Virus record (IMG/VR): IMGVR_UViG_3300033145_000688 | Location: 1-25,721 of that record | Reading direction: 5' to 3' (one strand) | DNA length: 25,721 bases | DNA from: a virus | Shown: in pieces, positions 1-5,565 of the stretch | How the letters are laid out: each line of letters begins with the position of its first letter | How positions within the stretch are numbered: position 1 is the stretch's first letter | Position numbers and translations under genes: made by a program | Notes under the pieces: model-generated | Told to the model about the DNA's origin: nothing | Database searches by the model: none | What the model saw: only the letters and a program-made list of their open reading frames with translations

Positions 1-11
1 AATTAGATGAT

Positions 12-428
12 ATGGTTTATTTAGTAAACTCAGAAATGAACAGAATGGAGGGGAAAATAGCACAGACTGAAATGACATTACGATTGATTAAGGATGATAA
101 GATTGTAGGGTATCATCGGATTTTTTATGACAATAGTTGGGAAACACTTGCAACATTCCAATCTCACGATTTTGAGGAATGGATTGAAGACCCTAATCAA
201 GTTACTTGTGATTCCTTCGAGCAGGGCATTAAGGTAGGCGATGAGTGGTGGTTTGACGGTGATAGAGGCGAACACGAAGATTGGGGATCATTTACTCTTG
301 AATATGATTTTCGATGGTTTATTAATCCAGATAATATTCTGAAGGGATTTGATTACTTATTACGTGATACATTGTCCGAGTCTGAGCTTATTGGCAACAT
401 CCACGGGGAGGCTACCGATGAACGGTGA
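12..428 (+). CDS. Unknown acidic protein, about 138 aa
   Basis: I do not recognise this protein. It is acidic and rich in Trp, Asp and Glu, with a soluble, probably mixed alpha/beta character, and has no signal peptide or membrane segment. The start is uncertain. ATG codons lie in frame at 12, 36, 45 and 72, and the purine run GGAGGGG at 47-53 fits none of them at normal spacing. Start 36 is suggested by a second copy of this leader at 1302-1340, where an ATG at the equivalent place opens a short ORF with the same MNRM...AQTE beginning. The stop overlaps the next small gene at 418. The gene sits near the left edge of the window, but its upstream context is unseen. Phage accessory protein is the most that can be said. 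Confidence 0.7.
   Translation: MVYLVNSEMNRMEGKIAQTEMTLRLIKDDKIVGYHRIFYDNSWETLATFQSHDFEEWIEDPNQVTCDSFEQGIKVGDEWWFDGDRGEHEDWGSFTLEYDFRWFINPDNILKGFDYLLRDTLSESELIGNIHGEATDER
21..71 (+). repeat. First copy of a duplicated gene leader
   Basis: Bases 21-48 match 1302-1329 with a single difference, and 61-71 (CACAGACTGAA) match 1330-1340. The first copy has 12 extra bases (49-60) relative to the second, an in-frame four-codon insertion. Just upstream, the 16 bases AGATGATATGGTTTAT at 5-20 recur at 1377-1392, on the other side of the second copy. The arrangement suggests rearranged or tandemly duplicated 5' ends of small genes. Confidence 0.8.
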
Positions 429-516
429 AATGAAAGAAAAAACAATTAAGTCCAGTATAAATATAAACAATATAACTACAAAAAAGGAAATAATAAATTG
501 TTATATTATTATTTAA
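418..516 (+). CDS. Small 32-aa unknown protein
   Basis: This 32-codon ORF starts inside the last codons of the preceding gene and has one of the best ribosome-binding sites here: GGGGAGG at about 404-410, seven bases before the ATG. The product is polar and Asn/Lys/Ile-rich (starts MNGEMKEKTI, ends CYIII) with no recognisable domain. It overlaps the TTG start proposed for the next gene, so the two may be translationally coupled. The case rests on the SD sequence and overlap geometry; composition gives no independent support. It could instead be a leader peptide for the membrane protein downstream. Confidence 0.45.
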   Translation: MNGEMKEKTIKSSININNITTKKEIINCYIII

Positions 517-704
517 AACTTTCCTTGTTCTCAATATTTTTCTGTTCTGGTATTGTTGGCTCATTACTATTTTTTACTGGACTGTCTTGGGTCTTATATA
601 GGTGGATTAATGGAATAATTTTATCTTTGAATAGCTTACTTGATCCTAAAGTTACACCAAGAATAAAACCTGTAAAAAAAGTAAAAAACGAATATAATTG
701 TTAG
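498..704 (+). CDS. Small membrane protein, TTG start
   Basis: The 68-aa product has a long hydrophobic N-terminal half (residues about 5-45, probably one or two membrane segments containing FSIFFCSGIVGSLLFF) and a basic C-terminal tail (PRIKPVKKVKN). That arrangement fits an inner-membrane protein with a cytoplasmic positively charged tail. No ATG is in frame. The TTG at 498 follows AGGA at 485-488 at reasonable spacing. Small membrane proteins of this kind in phages include holins, superinfection-exclusion proteins and many of unknown role, and nothing here separates those options. No endolysin was seen nearby, so a lysis role is not claimed. Confidence 0.5.
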   Translation: MLYYYLKLSLFSIFFCSGIVGSLLFFTGLSWVLYRWINGIILSLNSLLDPKVTPRIKPVKKVKNEYNC

Positions 705-864
705 AAGCAAGTAATAAGTCTTTTACGCTTAAATCTTTGATATTGATATTTGTATTAACCGTTTCTGATTTAGTTGGTTTTATCTTATTTTCAAGTTCAT
801 AAATTGCTTGATTAACAATGCCAAGCATAGAGTTTAAGTGTGTCATTATACCATAAGAGGAAAT

Positions 865-1062
865 ATGTTAGCAATAAAAGGTATATTACTATTAATATTA
901 GGATTACTGTTAATATGGGTAATTGCTTGGCTCGAAAAAGCAGCTTGGGCGGAACTCTCTTTACAATATCAAGCCAAAGGATTCCAAATAGGATTGCGAT
1001 GTGGAATAATATTAATGTTGATATATACTTCGATTCAACATATCCTATTATTTTTAATATAA
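865..1062 (+). CDS. Small two-helix membrane protein
   Basis: This 65-aa hydrophobic protein has two likely transmembrane segments (residues about 3-22, ILLLILGLLLIWVIAW, and about 47-63) joined by a short polar linker. I chose ATG 865 because AGAGGA lies just upstream at 856-861; the frame opens earlier at a GTG (838) with no SD. The reverse strand is also open across much of this region because the codons are A/T-rich, but it lacks ribosome-binding sites. The size and two-helix layout resemble holins or other small phage membrane proteins; with no endolysin visible this is only one possibility. About 160 bases before it (705-864) hold no convincing gene. Confidence 0.5.
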   Translation: MLAIKGILLLILGLLLIWVIAWLEKAAWAELSLQYQAKGFQIGLRCGIILMLIYTSIQHILLFLI

Positions 1063-1089
1063 GAGAAAACATAAACTCGGGATAGTGTA

Positions 1090-1290
1090 ATGTATTATAG
1101 ATATAGAGCTATTATAAATAATTCAGAGGATAAATATGAAGGTATAATTGAAATGACCAATTGTGAACAATATTCGCAGACAGCTATAAATAATGCAATA
1201 GGCACGGTATTTGTAAGGCAAGCAAAAGAACGAGGGGAAGATATAAAAGAAGAAGACATAGCGATAGAAGCTTATAGGGTTGCGGGATAG
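1090..1290 (+). CDS. Unknown 66-aa soluble protein
   Basis: A short polar protein (MYYRYRAIINNSEDKYEG...) with a likely beta-strand beginning and a helical charged C-terminal half (RQAKERGEDIKEEDIAIEAYRVAG). Amino-acid use is that of an ordinary globular protein. The only SD-like sequence is a weak CGGGA about 9 bases before the ATG. It follows the membrane gene closely and precedes the repeat copy at 1302-1340. I do not recognise a family. The stop at 1288-1290 lies about 25 bases before the next short ORF. Confidence 0.6.
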   Translation: MYYRYRAIINNSEDKYEGIIEMTNCEQYSQTAINNAIGTVFVRQAKERGEDIKEEDIAIEAYRVAG

Positions 1291-1301
1291 TATTGAGTGG
1301 T

Positions 1302-1340
1302 TTAATAAACTCAGAAATGAACAGAATGGCACAGACTGAA
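1302..1340 (+). repeat. Second copy of the duplicated gene leader
   Basis: Matches 21-71 as described there, without the 12-base insertion. It opens the 21-codon ORF that is coupled to the membrane-anchored gene at 1379. Confidence 0.8.
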
Positions 1341-1382
1341 TATGAAACTTATGATGAACATACCTCAGATATAGCCAGATGA
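1317..1382 (+). CDS. 21-codon leader ORF overlapping the next gene
   Basis: The 21-codon ORF begins MNRMAQTE, the same beginning as the first gene of the window apart from a four-codon in-frame insertion there. Its TGA (1380-1382) overlaps the ATG of the following gene (1379-1381) in an ATGA arrangement, the classic geometry of translational coupling. There is no strong SD. It may be a truncated copy of the 5' end of the gene at 12-428, kept as a coupling leader, or simply a non-coding duplication. Confidence 0.35.
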   Translation: MNRMAQTEYETYDEHTSDIAR

Positions 1383-1624
1383 TATGGTTTATCTTGACAA
1401 TTGAATTAGCTGTATTAGCCACACTCTTGTTTTATATCAGGAGGGTAGGGAGTGGTGGACTGACTGAAGATGTGATATTCCGGTGCAGGTTCGGCAGAGT
1501 TAAGAAAGCGTGGGGTGGCAGATACATAACCGTATTAAACGGAAACCGAAGACAGCACAATGTTAAGAAGATAAAGAGTGCTATGAGGATAATAAAGAGA
1601 CGACACGCGAGTATGGAGATATGA
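1379..1624 (+). CDS. Membrane-anchored basic protein, 81 aa
   Basis: The protein has an N-terminal hydrophobic anchor (residues about 2-20, IWFILTIELAVLATLLFYI) followed by a strongly basic domain rich in Arg, Lys and Gly (RRVGSGG, FGRVKKAWGGRYITVLNGNRR, KKIKSAMRIIKRRH). The expected topology is one transmembrane helix with a positively charged cytoplasmic domain. The start codon overlaps the stop of the preceding 21-codon ORF (ATGA). The basic part could contact nucleic acid or acidic lipid head groups, but no known domain is recognised. The ATG region repeats the 16 bases found at window positions 5-20. Confidence 0.55.
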   Translation: MIWFILTIELAVLATLLFYIRRVGSGGLTEDVIFRCRFGRVKKAWGGRYITVLNGNRRQHNVKKIKSAMRIIKRRHASMEI

Positions 1625-1639
1625 AAGAGAGAGGAGATT

Positions 1640-1774
1640 ATGAGTAGAAAACAAAAAGGTGAGAATGTACATCAAACCCCAAACAAGAAAATATTGTGGC
1701 CGGGACTTGATAAAAACTGTATGAGGAAATATGAGGAAATGCGAGAATATTTAAAAAATAGAGGTTCAATATGA
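1640..1774 (+). CDS. Small basic 44-aa protein with capsid-like LWPGL motif
   Basis: A 44-codon ORF with an excellent SD (GAGAGGAG, 1629-1636) and ATG 1640. The product is Lys/Arg-rich. Its middle reads KILWPGLD followed six residues later by KY, closely matching the N-terminus of the major capsid protein in this window (KLLWPGLN, then KY at the same spacing). The DNA shares the 12-mer TGGCCGGGACTT. Its TGA overlaps the ATG of the next ORF (ATGA). Function is unknown. The resemblance may mark it as a remnant of a capsid gene 5' end, or may be chance. Confidence 0.55.
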   Translation: MSRKQKGENVHQTPNKKILWPGLDKNCMRKYEEMREYLKNRGSI

Positions 1775-1890
1775 GCAGAACAAAACGAGGTGTAAGAGAC
1801 GGCACGGGACCGCACAAGAACTCATATCAGAAAAAGGTTAGTAACACAGGAAAGCGCAAGAATAGAGGAGAGAAGTGCCCAAAAGGGTGA
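1771..1890 (+). CDS. Small very basic 39-aa protein
   Basis: Thirty-nine codons, starting within the stop of the preceding ORF (ATGA overlap) and preceded by AGAGG about six bases upstream of the ATG. The product is strongly basic and rich in Gly, Lys, Arg and Asn (MSRTKRGVRDGTGPHKNS...), with no hydrophobic core, so it is likely disordered or nucleic-acid associated. It ends just before the small terminase gene, with which it is probably co-transcribed. No family recognised. Confidence 0.5.
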   Translation: MSRTKRGVRDGTGPHKNSYQKKVSNTGKRKNRGEKCPKG

Positions 1891-1896
1891 TAAGAG

Positions 1897-2355
1897 ATGA
1901 AAGATAAAAAGAAAACTGGAAGGCCGAGTCAATATAAACCTGAATATAATGACCAAGTTTATAAGTTGTGTTTGTTAGGTGCAACTGATAAAGAGACGGC
2001 AAGTATTTTTAATGTGTCTGAGCAAACACTGAATGCGTGGAAGCAGAAATATCCTGAGTTTCTTGAGTCCCTAAAAAAAGGCAAGGAATATGCAGACCAG
2101 AATGTAGCTGAAAGATTATACCAAAGAGCTATGGGATATAGTCACCCAGAAGAGAAGATTTTCTGTGATAAGGGTGAGATAGTACGAGCAGATACAACTA
2201 AGCATTATCCGCCAGAAGTAACAGCAGCAATATTTTGGTTGAAGAACCGACAGAAAGAACAATGGAGAGATAAGAAGGAGATAGAACAATCAGGAGACTT
2301 TAAAATAACGGTAGTTGCTCGATATAATGATAAGGACGAGCCGAAAGACCCATAA
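1897..2355 (+). CDS. terS: Terminase small subunit (TerS)
   Basis: This is the DNA-recognition subunit of the packaging motor. It has the usual short polar lead (GRPSQYKPEY), then an N-terminal helix-turn-helix at residues about 25-52 (GATDKETASIFNVSEQTLNAW), a helical oligomerisation region, and the typical C-terminal motif YPPEVTAAIFWLKNRQKEQWRDK at about 104-126. At 152 aa it is normal for the family. The ATG follows TAAGAG. It lies directly upstream of the large subunit, the standard order. TerS rings bind phage DNA at the packaging start and regulate TerL cutting and ATPase activity. The tail (residues 133-152) probably contacts TerL. Positions 2356-2430 between the two terminase genes hold no gene. 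Confidence 0.9.
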   Translation: MKDKKKTGRPSQYKPEYNDQVYKLCLLGATDKETASIFNVSEQTLNAWKQKYPEFLESLKKGKEYADQNVAERLYQRAMGYSHPEEKIFCDKGEIVRADTTKHYPPEVTAAIFWLKNRQKEQWRDKKEIEQSGDFKITVVARYNDKDEPKDP

Positions 2356-2430
2356 ATGAGCCGTTAATGCTATTCAGGGCTGTCATAGATGTGCTCTAAG
2401 CGATTTAAAATTAACAAGTAATAGTAAAGT

Positions 2431-4881
2431 ATGACACAATCAGGGCAAATAATGACAACAAACATAGAAATACCATATCATTTCACACCGAGACCGTATC
2501 AAGTGAAGCTGTTTAACTGTATTGATGATGGATATAAGAGAGCGGTTGCCATCTTTCACAGACGTTGCTTGGGTGGAGATAGCCATGTAATTATGAGTAA
2601 TGGGTCATGGAAGCTTTTAAAAAATGTCAATAAGGGAGACAGGATATTATCGTGGGATGGTGGAAACTTTGTCATTGATAAGGTAAAAGATATTTGGAAA
2701 ACAGGCGTAAAACAGGGATATTCGGTAAAAGTAAAAGGTTGTAAGAATTTTGAGGCAAGCAAAGACCATAAATATTTAACATCAAGGCAAGGGTATTCGA
2801 TGAACTGGGAAACTCTTAAAAGCATTAAGCATCCCAGGAGATTATATACATATGATAAATTAGCTTGCGGTACTATACATAATCCTGAATTAGCTGAATT
2901 AATAGGATATTTAATAACAGATGGAAGTGTTAATAAAGATCAATCGCCTAAATTTACTAATATAAATATGGAAATGGTTGAACGTGTTGCCCTTCTTACT
3001 AAAAGAATATTTGGGTATGTAGGGAAATACCATAAAAAAGGAAATGGATGGGATTTAATATTATCGAATGGCACAAGAGGCGGGGGAAAAACGCCAAATA
3101 AAGTGAAAGAATTTTTTCGAGAAAATGATGCTCTTGAGAAAAAGAGTAATAGAAGAGTTCCTAAAATCCTTTGGGATATGGATGAGGAAAGTTTATGGGC
3201 TTTCTTTGGGGCCGTTATAAGCGGTGATGGAAATATTTATTGCCAAAAGAATGGACGTATGATAGATGGTAAAAATGTTGATAGAGCGGTAGATATTAAA
3301 ATAAGTGTAGGCGAAAGTATAAACTTGATGTGGGATTATTATTGGCTATTAAGAAAACTTGGTATATTTGCGGGAGATGCCAAAAAGGACAATAGGGTAT
3401 TTCACAATAATCATATTGTGCGAATATGGACAAGGGAATATATTAATAAATTACTGTTAAATATAAGAACTATTGGTAAAGAAGATAAACGCAAGGAAGC
3501 AATATTATTAACATCTAAATATGAACCACGAGTCAAGTATCAAGGAAATACTTGCCTTTATTCTATTACATCAAAAGAAGATAAAGATATTGATACTTAT
3601 GATTTAGAGACAGAAGCAAATGGGTGTTTTATTGCTGATGGATATGTTGTTCATAATAGCGGGAAGGATAAAACCTGTATCAACATCATGGTCTCACAGT
3701 TATTGCAGCGTGTAGGCATTTATTATTATTTCTTTCCCACGTATTCACAAGGACGCAAGATACTCTGGGACGGCATGGATAAGGATGGATTTCCTTTTTT
3801 GGGACATATCCCCGAAGGTATAAGAGCCTTGACAAACAATCAAGAAATGAAGATCAAGTTTAAAAACGGCTCACTGTTTCAGGTTGTCGGGACGGATGAC
3901 ATTGACAGGGTTGTTGGGACAAACCCGGTAGGCAATATCTTTTCGGAGTATGCTTTGCAGAACCCGATAGCATACGATTACATAAGACCGATTATAAAAG
4001 AAAATAATGGATGGGCTATTTTCCCCTATACCCCTCGAGGACGCAATCATGGTTATACTCTTTACAATATGGCTTTACATAACCCTGATTGGTTTGCTGA
4101 GCTTTTAACAATTAAAGATACTGGAGTTCTCACCGAAGCTGACATGGATAAAGAGCGGGCTGAGGGTATGAGCGAAGAGCTTATTCAACAGGAATACTAT
4201 TGCAGCTTTTCGGCTTCACAGACAATGCAGTTAATACCCTTTGAGGTAGTCAATAGAGGCGTTGAATGCCACTATGATGCTCATGTGTACCGAGATGCCC
4301 CTATTGTCGTTGGAGTTGATGTAGCCCGGTTTGGAGATGATAAGAGCGCTATCTGTGTGAGACAGGGGTTACACGTCCATGAAATACATAAATTTCAGGA
4401 TTTAGATACGATGGAATTGGCTTCTCAGGTGGCACAGGTACAGGATGCCTGGCAACCCGATCAGACTTTCATCGATATTGTAGGACTCGGCGCTGGAGTT
4501 TACGACCGTCTTAATCAGCTTGGGCGCAATGTGTGTGCTGTGAATGCCGGGATGAAACCGGATAACCCTATAAAATACTTCAATAAACGGATTGAGATGT
4601 GGGACAAATGTAATCAGTGGCTTGCAGAAGGCGGATCCATCCCGAATGACAAGGAACTGATTGCTGACCTGACAAATCCTACATATTCGTTTAACAGCCG
4701 GGAACAGATGGTGTTGGAGCGCAAAGAGAAGATGAAAGAACGAGGAGTAGGCTCACCTGACACGGGTGAGAGCGTTGTTTATACGTTTGCCGAGAATGTT
4801 CAGCTTGATTTATCGAATGAAGATTACGATTACTATCACCGAGAGCGCTATATAGGCTCGACATCGGTCACGGGGTACTGA
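2431..4881 (+). CDS. terL: Terminase large subunit (TerL) interrupted by an intein
   Basis: This is the packaging motor ATPase and headful nuclease. The 816-residue precursor contains a 364-residue intein (residues 46-409), and the mature protein would be 452 aa, normal for P22/T7-type terminases. The insertion falls in the Walker A loop: the N-extein ends FHRR and the C-extein begins SGKDKT, so splicing restores HRRSGKDKT. After it come a Walker B-like NIFSEYAL (precursor 502-509), the coupling motif FPYTPRGRNHGY (530-541), and the RNase H-like nuclease with acidic residues in VVGVDVARFGDDKS (626-638), FIDIVGLGAG (680-689) and SPDTGES (775-781). The start could be ATG 2431 or ATG 2452; the latter has AGGG upstream, and neither SD is strong. 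Packaging should depend on splicing, because the unspliced protein lacks an intact nucleotide-binding loop. Confidence 0.95.
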   Translation: MTQSGQIMTTNIEIPYHFTPRPYQVKLFNCIDDGYKRAVAIFHRRCLGGDSHVIMSNGSWKLLKNVNKGDRILSWDGGNFVIDKVKDIWKTGVKQGYSVKVKGCKNFEASKDHKYLTSRQGYSMNWETLKSIKHPRRLYTYDKLACGTIHNPELAELIGYLITDGSVNKDQSPKFTNINMEMVERVALLTKRIFGYVGKYHKKGNGWDLILSNGTRGGGKTPNKVKEFFRENDALEKKSNRRVPKILWDMDEESLWAFFGAVISGDGNIYCQKNGRMIDGKNVDRAVDIKISVGESINLMWDYYWLLRKLGIFAGDAKKDNRVFHNNHIVRIWTREYINKLLLNIRTIGKEDKRKEAILLTSKYEPRVKYQGNTCLYSITSKEDKDIDTYDLETEANGCFIADGYVVHNSGKDKTCINIMVSQLLQRVGIYYYFFPTYSQGRKILWDGMDKDGFPFLGHIPEGIRALTNNQEMKIKFKNGSLFQVVGTDDIDRVVGTNPVGNIFSEYALQNPIAYDYIRPIIKENNGWAIFPYTPRGRNHGYTLYNMALHNPDWFAELLTIKDTGVLTEADMDKERAEGMSEELIQQEYYCSFSASQTMQLIPFEVVNRGVECHYDAHVYRDAPIVVGVDVARFGDDKSAICVRQGLHVHEIHKFQDLDTMELASQVAQVQDAWQPDQTFIDIVGLGAGVYDRLNQLGRNVCAVNAGMKPDNPIKYFNKRIEMWDKCNQWLAEGGSIPNDKELIADLTNPTYSFNSREQMVLERKEKMKERGVGSPDTGESVVYTFAENVQLDLSNEDYDYYHRERYIGSTSVTGY
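2566..3657 (+). other. Intein with LAGLIDADG homing endonuclease, inside TerL
   Basis: An in-frame protein intron encoding 364 residues. It begins with the nucleophile Cys (CLGGDSHVIMSNGSW, block A) and has block B NFEASKDHKYLTSRQG at precursor residues 106-121. It ends with block F (DTYDLETEANGCFIADGY) and the C-terminal VVHN, followed by a Ser nucleophile in the extein. All splicing residues are present (Cys1, the block B His, penultimate His, terminal Asn, Ser+1), so it should splice. Between the splicing blocks lie two dodecapeptide motifs, LAELIGYLITDG (154-165) and LWAFFGAVISGDG (255-267), each keeping an acidic catalytic residue. This marks a two-motif endonuclease that cuts intein-less terL alleles and promotes spread. 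The intein is AT-richer than its host gene, a sign of separate origin. Confidence 0.93.
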
Positions 4882-4884
4882 GAG

Positions 4885-5052
4885 ATGAGTGAGAATAAAA
4901 CATTCACGCTTGAGGAGATAAAAGCAGCATATTGGGCAATATTTCATAAAAGCGGTGAGCAGTGGTTTAGGTACACTAGTACAGAAAGGGAGAATGAGGA
5001 AAGCACGGAAAGAGAATGGAAATATTTTGAAAGTGAATTAAAAAAGCATTGA
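4885..5052 (+). CDS. Small acidic 55-aa phage protein
   Basis: Starts four bases after the terL stop (AGAG just before ATG). The product MSENKTFTLEEIKAAYWAIF... is acidic and helical, rich in Glu and aromatic residues (HKSGEQWFRY, EREWKYFESELKKH). Its layout resembles small conserved phage proteins with a 'HKSGExWF' core followed by a Glu-rich helix. No function is known to me for that group. It is too short for routine ORF calling, but its codon use and position argue that it is real. Confidence 0.6.
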   Translation: MSENKTFTLEEIKAAYWAIFHKSGEQWFRYTSTERENEESTEREWKYFESELKKH

Positions 5053-5072
5053 AGCTGATACGGGAGCGTTAA

Positions 5073-5273
5073 ATGAGTGTGAATATAAACGGTATAGCTG
5101 TTAATGATGAACACACACCTTGTAAAATGTGTAATTTAGGTCTTGAATTTGGTGAGAAACTGACATTTAATACACCTAAGCATAACAAAACCGTAAGCAT
5201 GGCTCGTAAGATGGGGAATAATAGTAGAGAAAATAGAGAAAGAACGGCATTAAAGATGCTACAGGAGCAGTAA
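5073..5273 (+). CDS. Small unknown 66-aa protein
   Basis: ATG 5073 is preceded by GGGAG about seven bases upstream. The protein has an N-terminal part with CKMC (a single CxxC pair, HTPCKMCNLG) and a polar, basic C-terminal part (SMARKMGNNSRENRERTALKMLQEQ). One CxxC alone does not make a complete zinc site, although a dimer could share a metal. Family not recognised. It belongs to the run of small genes between terL and the portal. Confidence 0.55.
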   Translation: MSVNINGIAVNDEHTPCKMCNLGLEFGEKLTFNTPKHNKTVSMARKMGNNSRENRERTALKMLQEQ

Positions 5274-5289
5274 ATGAGAGGAGTAAACC

Positions 5290-5391
5290 ATGACAAACAT
5301 AACCTTAGTAATACTACCTACTTTATTATTCGTATATGGTGTAATAGTGGGATATATGATAGCAAAAGCAAAATACAATAAAAACGAATAA
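5290..5391 (+). CDS. 33-aa single-pass membrane peptide
   Basis: The strong SD GAGAGGAG (5276-5283) sits six bases before ATG 5290. The 33-residue product is one hydrophobic helix (residues about 4-25, ITLVILPTLLFVYGVIVGYM) followed by a short basic tail (AKAKYNKNE). It should insert in the inner membrane. Its stop codon TAA is followed in the same frame by a 57-codon open stretch (next entry), so the two could once have been one reading frame. Function unknown. Confidence 0.5.
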   Translation: MTNITLVILPTLLFVYGVIVGYMIAKAKYNKNE

Positions 5392-5565
5392 ATTAGCGAA
5401 GCTGATAGACGTCTCCAGAGTTATGAGGAAGCAATATCAAGATTCTATGCGTCGGATGGAACGCCAACAATCTTTAACCCTTTTGAGGCTGACAACGCTG
5501 ATAATGATTTCAATACTGAGAATGCCAAATACAAAGCAATCGGGAGAAGGATAAATCTTAAATGA
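5392..5565 (+). pseudogene. Start-less fragment resembling the major capsid protein C-terminus
   Basis: A 57-codon stretch is open from just after the TAA at 5389 to TGA 5563-5565, with no ATG, GTG or TTG in frame. Its translation looks coding and ends with DNDFNTENAKYKAIGR (nucleotides 5500-5547). The major capsid protein of this window has DNDFDTDNAKFKATGR near its C-terminus (16048-16095). Twelve of 16 residues and 38 of 48 bases match, and most base differences are at third positions. After that block the sequences diverge. The upstream part (LQSYEEAISRFYASDGTPTIFNPF) does not resemble the capsid protein. I read this as a decayed capsid-gene piece or chimera left by recombination. A rare ATT start or read-through of the preceding TAA are alternatives. 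Its TGA overlaps the portal start codon. Confidence 0.55.

Noticed and set aside
652-846. Minus-strand 64-codon ORF with a protein-like middle (MLGIVNQAIYELENKIKPTKSET...)
   Set aside because: It fills a gap in + strand genes and its composition is plausible, but there is no ribosome-binding site before either possible start, it overlaps the membrane gene at 498-704, and every other well-supported intact gene is on the + strand. Kept as a weak alternative only.
812-1072. Minus-strand hydrophobic ORF
   Set aside because: Mirror image of the + strand membrane gene at 865-1062; A/T-rich codons for hydrophobic residues are often open on the other strand, and it lacks an SD.
1393-1398. TTGACA, a possible -35 promoter element
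   Set aside because: No -10-like sequence at proper spacing, and it lies inside a coding region.
1123-1422. Minus-strand 99-codon ORF across 1090-1380
   Set aside because: Composition (many Phe, Tyr, Ser, Ile, Cys) is that of a shadow of A-rich + strand genes; no SD; overlaps two + strand genes.
5389-5391. Stop-codon reassignment (TAA read as an amino acid), because a coding-like frame continues in phase after TAA here and after TAA at 12383
   Set aside because: All large genes use TAA, TAG and TGA as normal stops and none contains internal ones; two in-phase continuations are expected by chance among several fragments.
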